Shown one piece after another: positions 35,984-45,888 of a stretch of DNA of 64,000 bases (position 1 is the first letter of the stretch; each line of letters starts with the position of its first letter). The stretch lies in assembly GCF_000429105.1 (NCBI RefSeq), contig NZ_AUBF01000012.1, forward strand, positions 56,665-120,664, read 5' to 3'. The translations under genes were made by a program, and so were the position numbers. The notes under the pieces were generated by a model. That model was not told the DNA's origin. It made no database searches and saw only the letters and a program-made list of their open reading frames with translations. This stretch comes from Schaalia suimastitidis DSM 15538. Its GTDB lineage: Bacteria > Actinomycetota > Actinomycetes > Actinomycetales > Actinomycetaceae.

Positions 35984-36082
35984 GGGTCCCCCTGGTGACT
36001 ATTTACCCAACAGGGTAGTAGAGATGTGGAGGAAAACCGGTACTACGCCAACGCGGCGTGGTCCCCGACGAAGGAGATCACA

Positions 36083-36592
36083 GTGGAGTTCGACGTCACG
36101 ATCGAGATTCCGAAGGGAAACCGTAACAAGTACGAGATCGACCACGAGACTGGACGCATCCGCTTGGACCGAATGTTGTTCACCTCGACCCGTTATCCCG
36201 ATGACTACGGATTTATTGACGATACGCTTGGTGAAGACGGCGACCCTTTGGATGCTCTTGTCCTGTTAGAAGAACCCACCTTCCCAGGGTGTGTTATTCG
36301 CTGCCGTGCCCTTGGCATGTTCCGCATGCGCGACGAAAAAGGCGGTGACGACAAGGTTTTGTGTGTGCCAGCCTCGGATCAACGTGCGTCGTGGAGGACC
36401 GAGATCGACGACGTATCAGAGTTCCATCGCTTGGAAATCCAGCACTTCTTTGAAGTGTACAAGGACCTTGAACCAGGAAAGTCTGTGGAGGGCGCTCACT
36501 GGGTTGGCCGCGAAGAAGCCGAAGAAGAAATCCGGCGTTCATTTGAGCGGCTCAAAGAATTTGAAGCTGCTGGTGGGCACCACGCCCACTAG
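36083..36592 (+). CDS. ppa: Inorganic pyrophosphatase (family I)
   Basis: A 169-residue soluble Mg2+ enzyme that hydrolyses PPi to drive biosynthesis. All active-site motifs are seen: [32 protein letters not shown] and KVLCVP. GTG 36083 is the start: AAGGAGATC lies six bases upstream and it gives the usual actinobacterial length; the frame opens earlier at 36026. Divergent from dacB. Confidence 0.97.
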   Translation: MEFDVTIEIPKGNRNKYEIDHETGRIRLDRMLFTSTRYPDDYGFIDDTLGEDGDPLDALVLLEEPTFPGCVIRCRALGMFRMRDEKGGDDKVLCVPASDQRASWRTEIDDVSEFHRLEIQHFFEVYKDLEPGKSVEGAHWVGREEAEEEIRRSFERLKEFEAAGGHHAH

Positions 36593-36622
36593 AACGCGTG
36601 GAGTTGCCCACGAAGGGGCGTT

Positions 36623-36650
36623 GGGGTGCGCAATTTGCGCACCCCTTTAC
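36623..36650. terminator. Convergent terminator between ppa and NlpC/P60 gene
   Basis: GGGGTGCGCA (36623-36632) and TGCGCACCCC (36636-36645) form a perfect 10-bp stem with a 3-base loop, followed by TTTA. It lies 31 bases after the ppa stop. Confidence 0.85.
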
Positions 36651-36653
36651 CTT

Positions 36654-37928
36654 TCAGTAGCGCACGACGTAGCCGTGGGGCGTCCCGTAGATGGAAATCA
36701 CTTCGACGCTGCGACCAGGGCGCGGCGCGTGCACGATTTTTCCATCGCCGACATAGATTGCCACATGGTGCGCCGGATAGCCCCAGAAAATAAGGTCCCC
36801 TGGTTGTTTCTGACTGTAGGGCACCTTCGTACCCGCAGCGTATTGATCCCAGGTGACACGAGGTATTGACACGCCTTGGGAGCGCATTGCAGCCATCACC
36901 AGACCCGAGCAGTCATACCCGTTGGGGCCGGTACCGCCCCACACGTAGGGTTTCCCTACTTGACTGAGTGCAAATGCCAAGGCTCCCTGTCCAACGCCAC
37001 TCGATGGTGCAGGGCTTGGGGTCGGCGTGGGTGTCGGAGTCGGGGTTGGCGTAGGTGCTGGAGTCGGGGCGGGCGTAGGTGTCGGGGTTGGCGTGGGTGT
37101 TGGGGTTGGCGTAGGTGCTGGAGTCGGAGCCGGAATAGGTGTCGGCGTGGGAATAGCCTGTTGTGCTGCCGCTTGCCGCTCAGCCTCCTGTGCCTGCGCA
37201 ATACGATGCTGCTCTTCAATAGCTGCCTGTCGCTCCTGAATGAGGGCAACAGTTGTATTTTGACGTTGAGCAAGTTCTTCAAGAAGCACCAAACGTTCAG
37301 CCTCGACGCGCTGTTGAATCGCAATTGCCTCGTCAAAAGCAGCCTGCGCATCCTGTGCTCGTATTTCAACCTGCGCAACGGCCTCTTGTTCACGCACCAC
37401 CGCACCATCAGCCGCATCACGCATCACCTGCGCGACCTGTTCAAGGGCGGCAACCTCCTGCATCCGCTGATCTGCATGAGAAGACAACATGTCAACGGCT
37501 TTGCTTTGCCGTTCGATCGTACGCAAACCATCAGATTGCATATACGGCATGAACGCGTTCAGAGACGCGCCTCCATCGCGATAAGCCGCGAGCGCAACCG
37601 CCCCCACGCGGCTCTTTGACGCTTCAAAATCAGATTCCGCTTGCGCTGCTTGAGCCTGCGCCGCCTGCGCCGTCGCCTTCGCAATGTCCAGGTTTTGCAT
37701 CGCCGCATTGTATTCTTCTGTGACCTGGGCTGAGTGCATCCCTGCAGCTTCGGCCTCGGCACTGAGCGTCGCCAGTTGCACTTCAATTTGGGCAACGGAC
37801 AACGCCGCAACTTCTTCGGCTTTGCGGGCGGCATCAATATCATCAGTGCCGGGGGTGGCCTGTGCGAGGCCCGGCAAAAGCAGCATCGTTGCTGCAAAGG
37901 CAGCCGTGAGAAAGTGTCGTCGCGCCAC
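36654..37928 (-). CDS. Secreted NlpC/P60 peptidoglycan hydrolase with coiled coil
   Basis: A 424-residue exported protein. A signal peptide (to about LAQA, residue 24) is followed by a long Ala/Gln/Glu-rich coiled coil (residues about 30-265), then a Pro-Thr repeat linker of about 50 residues, and the C-terminal NlpC/P60 cysteine peptidase: catalytic Cys in GYDCSGLV, His in HHVAIYVG, and a third polar site in IVHAPRPG. It resembles RipA/RipC-type endopeptidases that cut D-iGlu-mDAP-like bonds for daughter cell separation; the coiled coil would hold it inactive until released. GTG start; no strong Shine-Dalgarno. Confidence 0.93.
   Translation of the reverse strand: MARRHFLTAAFAATMLLLPGLAQATPGTDDIDAARKAEEVAALSVAQIEVQLATLSAEAEAAGMHSAQVTEEYNAAMQNLDIAKATAQAAQAQAAQAESDFEASKSRVGAVALAAYRDGGASLNAFMPYMQSDGLRTIERQSKAVDMLSSHADQRMQEVAALEQVAQVMRDAADGAVVREQEAVAQVEIRAQDAQAAFDEAIAIQQRVEAERLVLLEELAQRQNTTVALIQERQAAIEEQHRIAQAQEAERQAAAQQAIPTPTPIPAPTPAPTPTPTPTPTPTPTPAPTPAPTPTPTPTPTPTPSPAPSSGVGQGALAFALSQVGKPYVWGGTGPNGYDCSGLVMAAMRSQGVSIPRVTWDQYAAGTKVPYSQKQPGDLIFWGYPAHHVAIYVGDGKIVHAPRPGRSVEVISIYGTPHGYVVRY
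37018..37150 (-). repeat. Pro-Thr/Pro-Ala coding minisatellite
   Basis: A run of GTxGGxGTxGG-type hexamers and dodecamers encodes PTPTPTPAP repeats in the NlpC/P60 linker. Long purely repetitive DNA of this kind is prone to slippage, so linker length probably varies between strains. Confidence 0.85.
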
Positions 37929-38527
37929 TGTCCTACCCGTCGAGTCAATTGACTGTCGTCATACAGTAAAGTCCGCACTCCACACTAATAGGCACCCCAT
38001 TATCATGCAAGTCCTTTTCACTTCACATATTTTTTTCACTTTGTCACCGACAGCCCCACCAAGCACAGCGACAAGGCAAGGGGTGGAGCACGCGACAAAT
38101 AGGACGGCAGCGCGCCCAGGATCGGGTCGGGCATGCGCAAACAAGGCAAGGAAGAGGCAGACACGGTCAGGCACGCCGGTCGGATCTGCATGCGCAACCA
38201 AGCGCCTCGAAAAAACGACACCCGTGTTACAGATGTCTGCGCAACGGACAGGGCGCAACGCCACAATGCGCGCACAATAATCTAATGCCATGACATTAAC
38301 CTGCCGAATGCCCAGCTGACTGCACGTCAGCGCTCGCATAGCCGACAGCCGGATGGCCATTGTGCCGCGGGGTCGAGCTCAACGCGTGTGAGGCACTGCC
38401 GTGCAGCAGCGCCCCCAAGTGCGGGTGGCGCCCACGGTCGCGACCCCTTTTTGTCTTATCCCGGCCAACGGCACCACATAAGCCCGCTCCATCAGAAGAC
38501 CCAATTTACGACACCTGAGGAGCTACC
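37929..38527. other. Gene-free 600-bp region upstream of metY, structured leader candidate
   Basis: No reading frame here looks coding. The left part has an AT-rich block (37998-38045) and imperfect repeats with GCATGCGCAA and ACAAGGCAAGG (near 38066, 38131 and 38187). The right part (38290-38460) is GC-rich with several hairpins and ends in CACGGTCGCGACCCC followed by TTTTTG at about 38448, 75 bases before metY. This looks like an attenuator or riboswitch-style leader; it does not match any SAM-sensing class that I could recognise by eye. Confidence 0.45.
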
Positions 38528-39856
38528 ATGACCACGCAACGCAACGCGGCACATTGGAAATTCGAAACACAACAGATCCACGCTGGATGGGACCGCGACC
38601 CAGCAACAGGCGCAACAAGCCTCCCCATCCATCAAACCTCTTCATTTGCATTCGCCAGCGCAGACCAGGCAGCCAAACGCTTCGCCCTGCAAGAACTAGG
38701 CCCAATTTATACACGCATCACGAACCCCACCAATGATGCTGTCGAAGCACGTCTGGCAGCCCTTGAAGGTGGCGTTGGAGCGCTTGCCTTATCCTCAGGC
38801 CAATCGGCCACAACCCTCGCCATCCTCAATATTGCAGACTCTGGCAATAACATCGTTGCTTCGCCCTCTATCTACGGTGGCAGCGTGACCCTGCTGAAAA
38901 ACTCCCTGGGTCGCATCGGCATTGAGACCCGTTTTGTCACTGACCCACTTGATCCTGCGCAATGGAAAGAGCTAGCAGACGAAAAAACAGTGGCCTTCTT
39001 CGGTGAAACAATCACCAACCCCAATGGTGAAATCCTCGATATTGAAAACGTCGCCGCCACCGCACACGAGGTTGGGGTACCTCTCATCGTCGACAACACC
39101 GTGGCCACACCGTATCTTATCCGTCCCTTTGAGTGGGGCGCCGACGTTGTTGTTCACTCGGCAACAAAATACCTGGGCGGTCACGGCACGTCTATCGTCG
39201 GCTTCATCGTTGATTCTGGCAATTTCGACTACACCGAACAGCCTGAGCGGTTCCCCCATTTCAACACCCCCGACCTGTCATATAACGGGCTGGTCTATGG
39301 TCGTGACCTCGGCAAAGACGGAATATTCGGTGTTAACCTCAGCTACATTCTGCGTGCACGCACCCTAGGGTTACGTGACTATGGCTTCTCTGCCGCTCCC
39401 CTCAACACTTTCCTCATTGAGCAAGGCATCCAAACACTGTCCTTGCGTCTCGACCGCCACGTGGAAAATGCGTTAGCTGTTGCGCGCTACCTCGAAGCAC
39501 ATCCGCAGGTGCAATCCGTGAGTTACGCAGGACTTGAAAGTTCCCCCTTCCACGCTCTTCAGCAAAAATATGCCCCACGAGGAGCCTCGGCACTGTTCTC
39601 ATTCGTTATCTCTGGTGGACTGGAAGCTGGACGTTCATTCGTTGACGCGCTGGAACTCATTCCCACCGTGGCAAATATTGGCGACGCGAAAACCCTTGCC
39701 ATCCACCCCGCGTCCACCACGCATTCGCAACTCAACCAGGAACAGCTCCGAGCGGCAGGTGTGGAGGCGGGCACGATTCGTCTATCCATTGGCATCGAGC
39801 ATGTGGACGACATAATCGCTGACCTCGAACTCGGCTTCGCGGCTGCCCGCTCCTAG
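38528..39856 (+). CDS. metY: O-acetylhomoserine sulfhydrylase MetY
   Basis: A 442-residue PLP enzyme that forms homocysteine from O-acetylhomoserine and sulfide. N-terminal FETQQIHAGWDRDPATGA, the PLP-lysine segment VVHSATKYLGGHG, and the C-terminal HPASTTHSQL all fit the MetY branch of the Cys/Met metabolism family. GAGGAG lies about six bases before the ATG. It is directly followed by metX, which supplies the substrate. Confidence 0.97.
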   Translation: MTTQRNAAHWKFETQQIHAGWDRDPATGATSLPIHQTSSFAFASADQAAKRFALQELGPIYTRITNPTNDAVEARLAALEGGVGALALSSGQSATTLAILNIADSGNNIVASPSIYGGSVTLLKNSLGRIGIETRFVTDPLDPAQWKELADEKTVAFFGETITNPNGEILDIENVAATAHEVGVPLIVDNTVATPYLIRPFEWGADVVVHSATKYLGGHGTSIVGFIVDSGNFDYTEQPERFPHFNTPDLSYNGLVYGRDLGKDGIFGVNLSYILRARTLGLRDYGFSAAPLNTFLIEQGIQTLSLRLDRHVENALAVARYLEAHPQVQSVSYAGLESSPFHALQQKYAPRGASALFSFVISGGLEAGRSFVDALELIPTVANIGDAKTLAIHPASTTHSQLNQEQLRAAGVEAGTIRLSIGIEHVDDIIADLELGFAAARS

Positions 39857-39896
39857 GTACAGCTTCGGGCCAGCTTGCGATTAGTCAGGAGAGACC

Positions 39897-41075
39897 ATGT
39901 CTGCACGTCCCCTCCCCTCCTCGCCGATCCCCGTCAGTGGCGGATGGCATGAAGGCGACCCGATCGCCCAGCGCCGCTTCGCTGACTTGGGGCCGCTGCG
40001 CCTCGAAAATGGGCGGTGCCTACCTGCCATCCGCCTCGCCTACCAGACCTGGGGGACGCTCAATGAGGACTGCAGTAACGCGGTACTCATTGAGCATGCC
40101 CTCACTGGAGATGCGCATGTCACAGGCGGCGCCGCCCCTGGCCAGCCCACAGCAGGCTGGTGGAGCGACATCGTTGGTGAAGGAAAGATCATCGACACTA
40201 CGCGTTACTACGTCGTAGCAGCCAATGTGCTTGGCGGCTGCCAAGGTTCTACCGGACCTGCCTCTCTTCACCCAGATGGTCGCGCTTGGGGGTCACGCTT
40301 CCCGGTGATTTCCACACGTGACCAGGTCGAGGCGGAGGTGCGCCTGGCCGATTACCTGGGCATTGCAGCGTGGAATCTTGTTGTGGGCGCATCCTTAGGT
40401 GGGCACCGCGCAGTGGAATGGGCTGTCGCCTACCCGCAAAGGGTGTGCCGACTCATCGTCGTTGCCTCAGGTGCGCAAAGTACCGCTGAACAGGTGGCGT
40501 GGGCGCACACACAGATTCGTGCCGTTGAACTCGACACAGCATGGTGCGGGGGCGACTACTACGACAATGCGGTTGGCCCCACCTCCGGGCTTGCCCTCGC
40601 CCGCCAGATCGCTCACACCACGTACCGTTCTCCCAGCGAATTGGATGCGCGTTTTGGCAGACTCGCGCAGCACGAGGAAGACCCTCTTCATGGGGGTCGG
40701 CTTGCAGTCCAGTCGTACCTGGATCATCACGGCGATAAGCTCATTCGCCGTTTCGATGCTGGCTCCTATGTGACCCTGTGTCGCACGATGATCTCTCACG
40801 ACGTTGGACGTGACCGAGGTGGACTTAAAGAGGCGCTGGCCCAGGTCACTGCCCGCACGCTGGTCGTCGCCGTTGACTCAGATCGGCTGTTTTTCCCTCA
40901 TCAAGTGTGGTCAATTGCGGACGGCGTCCCTGGCGCCTTTTATCGTGAAATCCATTCTGACCACGGCCACGACGGTTTCCTCATTGAGCACAGCCAGCTA
41001 GCTGCGCTTTTCGAGGAATTTCTTTGCCATCGAGCACCCGAGGCACCATCCCTTCCAGGCACGTATGTGAAATAG
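39897..41075 (+). CDS. metX: Homoserine O-acetyltransferase MetX
   Basis: A 392-residue alpha/beta hydrolase-fold enzyme that acetylates homoserine with acetyl-CoA. Nucleophile Ser in VVGASLGGHRAVEWA, Asp in VAVDSDRLFFP and His in DHGHDGFL form the triad. GCxGST-like NVLGGCQGSTGPASLHP is a family hallmark. AGGAGA precedes the ATG; 40 bases separate it from metY. Confidence 0.97.
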   Translation: MSARPLPSSPIPVSGGWHEGDPIAQRRFADLGPLRLENGRCLPAIRLAYQTWGTLNEDCSNAVLIEHALTGDAHVTGGAAPGQPTAGWWSDIVGEGKIIDTTRYYVVAANVLGGCQGSTGPASLHPDGRAWGSRFPVISTRDQVEAEVRLADYLGIAAWNLVVGASLGGHRAVEWAVAYPQRVCRLIVVASGAQSTAEQVAWAHTQIRAVELDTAWCGGDYYDNAVGPTSGLALARQIAHTTYRSPSELDARFGRLAQHEEDPLHGGRLAVQSYLDHHGDKLIRRFDAGSYVTLCRTMISHDVGRDRGGLKEALAQVTARTLVVAVDSDRLFFPHQVWSIADGVPGAFYREIHSDHGHDGFLIEHSQLAALFEEFLCHRAPEAPSLPGTYVK

Positions 41076-41213
41076 GCACACAGGCTTTACAGGCTCATTC
41101 AGCATCTGCTGTACTTGAAAAGACTATTAAATGGCGCTGATATCCCAGCGGCGCCGCGACGACGATGTGCGGCACATGACGCTGCCCACACGCCGACTGA
41201 TGAGGAAACACAG

Positions 41214-44200
41214 ATGACGTTCTTCCGCCGTATTGGCGCTGCAGGTGCGGTAATCGCCATCGCCGCCACAACTACCTTGCTGTTAAATACGCCTGGTAAC
41301 GCCGACCCGAATGCTCCGCTTCAACTGAATGTGGTGGTCACAAACGACGGCACCGCTACCTTCGATGCCAACGATAACGCGGGCAATGACTCCGGCCCTT
41401 CCAACGGCATTGTCCGCGTCAATGACACGGTGACCTACCAGCTGCAGTATCAGATTGGCGCAAACAACGCCAATAACACCACCATCACCTTCGCCTTGCC
41501 TCAGGGCATGGAGTTTTCGACCCTGCCAGCTTTATGCAGCGGTGCAGGCAGTGCGATCACACCTGCCACCGCAGGAACACCTGCACTGCCGTTGACCGCA
41601 AATTCTGTCAATGAACTCAACGCCCAGACCCTCACCTGCAACCTGGGGTCGCGGCCAGCTAATTCGACTGCAACGGTAAATATCACCGCTAAAGTCCTCA
41701 ACGTGGTTCACCATGGCACCGCATTAACACCAACATCAGCCAATATCACAGCAGATGGTGTAACAACCCCGATCGCACCTCAAAATGCTTTGCCTACCGT
41801 CACCGCCTCGGCAGCCCTGAAATGGGACCTCACCAAGAACAGCACCGCTCTGGTTGATAACACGGGGTACCGGTATGGACCTGCGTATTCACCGTGCCCA
41901 TGGGACCGCACGAAACACTGCTTCGTCACAGGCTACACCGCGCTAATATTTGCGCCCACTGATGGCAAGGGCGCCATGCCCGCCATTGGCGACATCACCT
42001 TCACCGATGACCTTAGCCCACGCACACTGTACCCGGGCCTGACTGAAGCACAATACGTTGCGATGGAGGCCAATCTGCAAAAATACGGGTCACGTATCGT
42101 TGCTCAGCAACGGAACTATCTTGCACCCGGTTCCAAGATTGGTATCACCGAAAACGGGATTCCGCTGACAGCCACCAACGCTGTGCGTAACTCCGGCACC
42201 ATGGCAATCGCACAACCAGGTGGGCCCGGCACACCCGTGAATTTCACAGTCAGCGGCGCTGATATGTCACTGCGCACCATCCCCACTCAAGCCGCACGAC
42301 CGGTGGGCACGGCGCTGGCAGGTAACCGCGCATACGCGGTTTCATTGGCCTTTGACATGTACACCCCAGCAGATACGATCATTGACTTTGGGATCCACAA
42401 TTCGACTGCCGCAACGTGGTCATTACCGTTCACAAACCGCTACACCGCATTTCACACCACCGGATTTACCGCCAACGATGTTCAAACGATTGCCAACCAG
42501 TACACCGGCAACGACTACCGCAGTTCCCAGTACCTCATCACCGCAGGCGGCGGTTTCTCAAAGAACTTCGGTGGGGTGCCAGGAACGGCAAATAACCTTA
42601 CGCCCGCAGAATTTGATCCAGCGGATTCGTGGCGTGCTGAGGGCCTTCCAGGTGGAGGTACCCGCAACAGTGGTGAAATCACCGTTGCCCCTGGCCAGGA
42701 AGTTATTTCCTTGCTCTACACCCGTGGCGCTTCACCCGCCTACCCTGTGCCAATCAGCCAAGTAATGTGCGACGCATGGGATAACTCGCTGCTGCACCTT
42801 AAAGCAAAGAACTGGCCAGCCTCCACCCTCGCTGGTGGACAGATGGTGCCCTCGTCAGGAACCGCAGTGTGGGTTTCCGGCTACAATAATCTTCCCAACG
42901 CTGCTGGCACTGATGCCCGCAATGCCACCTCGACCGCCGAAGTGCCCGCGATCAAAATCCAGTATTCCGCCTCGGAAAATGTGGCACCAGATAGCGGCGC
43001 AGATTCGGTGTGCGATAACACGGTTGGGCAGTGGTACGACAACCCGGCTGACGTTCCCGGCAACGACGTAGCCAAGGCCGCACAAGGGATCTACACAGCA
43101 GTGAACCGTGTACGTATTCACACCATCCTGCCCTCTCCGGTTGGAAATTATCCCGCATTTGGTGCAGGGTACTTCATGCAAATCTCGGTTGGCCTCCAGG
43201 TCGCGGATTCTGGTGCTGCTGTTGGAACGAAGATTCCGAACTACGTGGCAGCCAAACGTCGCACCAATGTGCAAATGAGCCTCGACGAGATGCTGGCCGA
43301 TACCCCCACCAGTTGGTCCCCCTCAACATACAACGCCAACGCTCATTCTGGCGCTTTGGGTGACCGTCTGCTCCTCGCCGACGCGCAGGCACGGATCAGC
43401 AAAACCGTCCGTATGGCTGGAAGTGGAGAGTTCAGCTCAACGCCGCCCAGCCTTGTCGGCGGCCAGCAGGCTGAATACCGTTTGGCTCCTTCACTCACCT
43501 CGCCTGCACCCACAACAGGCATTCTGCGTGACGTGTGGGTAGAGGACTGTTTGCCCGCATCGCAAGCTTTTGTTGAGGCCTCACTCACACCGACTCTGGT
43601 TGCCAACGAAACGCCTGCTGACGCTCAGCGCACCGCATGTGCACCAGGCGACACCTACCTGCGTTGGGTGCTGCCGTCCCATGAAGTGAATACACCGATC
43701 ACGCCGATCACCTTCATTGCAGAGGCCCTACCATCAGCCGCTGACGGCACCTACACCAATACGGTGGTGGTCTGGTCAAATGGTGACGCCTCCAGCGAAA
43801 ATCGACGCACCGCTAAAGCTGATATTCAGATTACGAATGTCGCAGAAATGAAGTTGGAAAAGAAAGCAGTCACGCCGGTAGTACAGACTAACCGTGCAGC
43901 TCAAAGCACCATGCAGAACAATGTGTGGCGCGTGCGCCTGTCCAACACGCTGGCAGCTGGCGCCCCAGTATCAAATGCAGACATTATTGACGTGCTGCCG
44001 TCCAATGGCCTGAATGCCTCCAGTTTCAACGGCACGATGAGCTTCGCATCAGTGGAAACCGTTGTTGGTAACCTCACCTACCGGTATTCCAAAGCTGCCC
44101 CTGCAACAATCAGCACCGACCCGCGGCATACATCCAATGGCCCCGCCGGGTCAACAGCCTGGTGTGATGCGCCTGCTGGTGGCAACCTTGTGAGCGGTGT

Positions 44201-45695
44201 GGGTGACTGCCCGGCATCTGCTGCCGAGGTCACGGCCATTCGCGCTATTCAGCCTGGTCCTTTTGCCTCGTCGTCACGGATTGAATTCCTTGTCACCACA
44301 ACTGCTGTTGGCGGGCACGACGGCGATACCTACGACAACGTTGTGGGAGCTGCCGCTGAGGGCTTTACTTTCACCCTCGGCCCCATCGCCAGCCCTGAAC
44401 AAGCCGTCGCCTCAAGTATTGGTGACACCGTCTGGTTCGACACGAATGGCAACGGCATACAAGATACTGGTGAAACCGGTGTTGAAGGTGTGACCGTGCG
44501 TTTAACTGGCACTGACGACTTAGGTAATGCGGTCGACGTGACAACAACAAGCGTCGTTGATGGCACCTACGTATTTGATGGACTACGATCGGCTGACGCC
44601 AATGGATACACAGTGACCTTTAGGCTTCCTGAGGGGCTAGTCAACCAGGGTTACGAGTTCACACCAACTCACGCTGGTAGTGACACTACGGTGGATTCCG
44701 ATGCGGACGCTCACGGTGTTGTTTCACAAGTTGCGTTAGCCGCCGACACTGATCGCGACGATATCGATGCAGGTATTTCACGCCCTGACATCAGCTTGGT
44801 CAAGGACGCTGATAGGACCAGTGTTCGTATTGGTGAGACCATCACCTATACCTTCACTGCGACCAATACGGGCACGACCGTCTTGTCCGATGTGAGCCTC
44901 ACGGAAGATTCCTTCACCAATGCCAACGGTGACGCTATTACTTTGGATGCGCCACCTGCGCTGGACGCGAATGCCTCCACCGGTACGGTCGATGCGCTGG
45001 CACCAGGGCAACGCCTCGTGTGGACAGCTCCCTACACGGTGACAGCTGAGGATCTCGAATTAGGCCACAGTATCGACAATGTGGCCACTGTCAGCGGTGT
45101 ATCGCCGCGTGACACAGAGGTGGACGATTCTGACGACGCCACAGTCGACTCTGATGGTGAGGCCAGCTTCACCTATTCGAAGACTGCTGAGCGCGCAAGC
45201 GGATCCACTGTACTTTCTGGCGAAAAGATCGTGTATACGCTTGTGGTCACCCATCAAGGAGACCTGCCAACACGTGGTGCGACACTCACCGATGACCTGT
45301 CAGCGGTGCTTGACGACGCCACAATGAATGATGACGTGGAAGCCACATCAGGTGACGTCACCATTGACGATGGTGTGCTCGAATGGACGGGTGACCTGAT
45401 GGTGGGCGATATTGTGACGATCACTTACTCAGTGACCGTCAAGGGCAGCGGCGATAAGACGCTGGATAATACGGCGACTTCCACTGATGACCGCGGCGTG
45501 TGCGACACAACAGTAGGCTGCACGACACGTCATACGGCGAAGGATCCTGAGCCTCTTCCACCAACTTCCTCTGCTTCAGTTGTCTCAAAACTCAGCAAGA
45601 CAGGGACTACCGCTGCGATGCTTGCGACCTTTGCTGCCACCTTAGCTGCGGCAGGTGTGCTCACGCTGGTCTCTTCGCGCCGCCGCAGAGCGTAA
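41214..45695 (+). CDS. Large sortase-anchored surface protein with SdrD-B/DUF11-like repeats
   Basis: A 1493-residue cell-wall protein. A signal peptide (residues about 1-31, ending GNA) leads to a long region of beta-rich domains. Near residue 1067 an SdrD-B/Cna-B-like domain starts (SIGDTVWFDTNGNGIQDTGE), followed by two DUF11/DUF7507-type stalk repeats (from about 1192 and 1315, each with ITYTFTATNTG- or VYTLVVTHQG-like strands). The end has LSKTG, a hydrophobic span, and RRRR: a wall-sorting signal with a non-standard motif. GAGGAA precedes the ATG. Probably an adhesin or stalk. The large N-terminal 1000 residues are unassigned. Confidence 0.88.
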   Translation: MTFFRRIGAAGAVIAIAATTTLLLNTPGNADPNAPLQLNVVVTNDGTATFDANDNAGNDSGPSNGIVRVNDTVTYQLQYQIGANNANNTTITFALPQGMEFSTLPALCSGAGSAITPATAGTPALPLTANSVNELNAQTLTCNLGSRPANSTATVNITAKVLNVVHHGTALTPTSANITADGVTTPIAPQNALPTVTASAALKWDLTKNSTALVDNTGYRYGPAYSPCPWDRTKHCFVTGYTALIFAPTDGKGAMPAIGDITFTDDLSPRTLYPGLTEAQYVAMEANLQKYGSRIVAQQRNYLAPGSKIGITENGIPLTATNAVRNSGTMAIAQPGGPGTPVNFTVSGADMSLRTIPTQAARPVGTALAGNRAYAVSLAFDMYTPADTIIDFGIHNSTAATWSLPFTNRYTAFHTTGFTANDVQTIANQYTGNDYRSSQYLITAGGGFSKNFGGVPGTANNLTPAEFDPADSWRAEGLPGGGTRNSGEITVAPGQEVISLLYTRGASPAYPVPISQVMCDAWDNSLLHLKAKNWPASTLAGGQMVPSSGTAVWVSGYNNLPNAAGTDARNATSTAEVPAIKIQYSASENVAPDSGADSVCDNTVGQWYDNPADVPGNDVAKAAQGIYTAVNRVRIHTILPSPVGNYPAFGAGYFMQISVGLQVADSGAAVGTKIPNYVAAKRRTNVQMSLDEMLADTPTSWSPSTYNANAHSGALGDRLLLADAQARISKTVRMAGSGEFSSTPPSLVGGQQAEYRLAPSLTSPAPTTGILRDVWVEDCLPASQAFVEASLTPTLVANETPADAQRTACAPGDTYLRWVLPSHEVNTPITPITFIAEALPSAADGTYTNTVVVWSNGDASSENRRTAKADIQITNVAEMKLEKKAVTPVVQTNRAAQSTMQNNVWRVRLSNTLAAGAPVSNADIIDVLPSNGLNASSFNGTMSFASVETVVGNLTYRYSKAAPATISTDPRHTSNGPAGSTAWCDAPAGGNLVSGVGDCPASAAEVTAIRAIQPGPFASSSRIEFLVTTTAVGGHDGDTYDNVVGAAAEGFTFTLGPIASPEQAVASSIGDTVWFDTNGNGIQDTGETGVEGVTVRLTGTDDLGNAVDVTTTSVVDGTYVFDGLRSADANGYTVTFRLPEGLVNQGYEFTPTHAGSDTTVDSDADAHGVVSQVALAADTDRDDIDAGISRPDISLVKDADRTSVRIGETITYTFTATNTGTTVLSDVSLTEDSFTNANGDAITLDAPPALDANASTGTVDALAPGQRLVWTAPYTVTAEDLELGHSIDNVATVSGVSPRDTEVDDSDDATVDSDGEASFTYSKTAERASGSTVLSGEKIVYTLVVTHQGDLPTRGATLTDDLSAVLDDATMNDDVEATSGDVTIDDGVLEWTGDLMVGDIVTITYSVTVKGSGDKTLDNTATSTDDRGVCDTTVGCTTRHTAKDPEPLPPTSSASVVSKLSKTGTTAAMLATFAATLAAAGVLTLVSSRRRRA

Positions 45696-45756
45696 TCGCC
45701 GAGGCGCACTCCGCCATCGTGTCAACCCAGAGCATGTGGTGTGGAAGCTAGGCAGC

Positions 45757-45796
45757 GGGGAGTGAGAATTGGATGCACGTCCAATCCTCACTCCCT
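45757..45796. terminator. Hairpin terminator after surface protein gene
   Basis: GGGAGTGAG-AATTGGA pairs with TCCAATCCTCACTCCC around a short loop, with one bulge, about 60 bases after the stop of the surface protein gene. Confidence 0.75.
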
Positions 45797-45888
45797 GTTC
45801 GTTCATTCGGCCTTGCGGATAAGGTCATGAACATATGTTCGCCCACTGCCCTATTCGTCCAGCATTTGCTGTGTTCTGGACGTACCCT

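Noticed and set aside
37959..38360. 133-codon minus-strand frame before metY
   Set aside because: Cys-rich random-looking translation over a repeat and hairpin region; no start signal.
38290..38460. SAM-I, SAM-II or SAM-IV riboswitch before metY
   Set aside because: The expected core strings of these classes were not found by eye; kept only as an unassigned leader candidate.
41115..41213. Longer start of the surface protein at 41115
   Set aside because: The added 33 residues are basic and lack a signal; the ATG at 41214 has GAGGAA upstream and begins a normal signal peptide.
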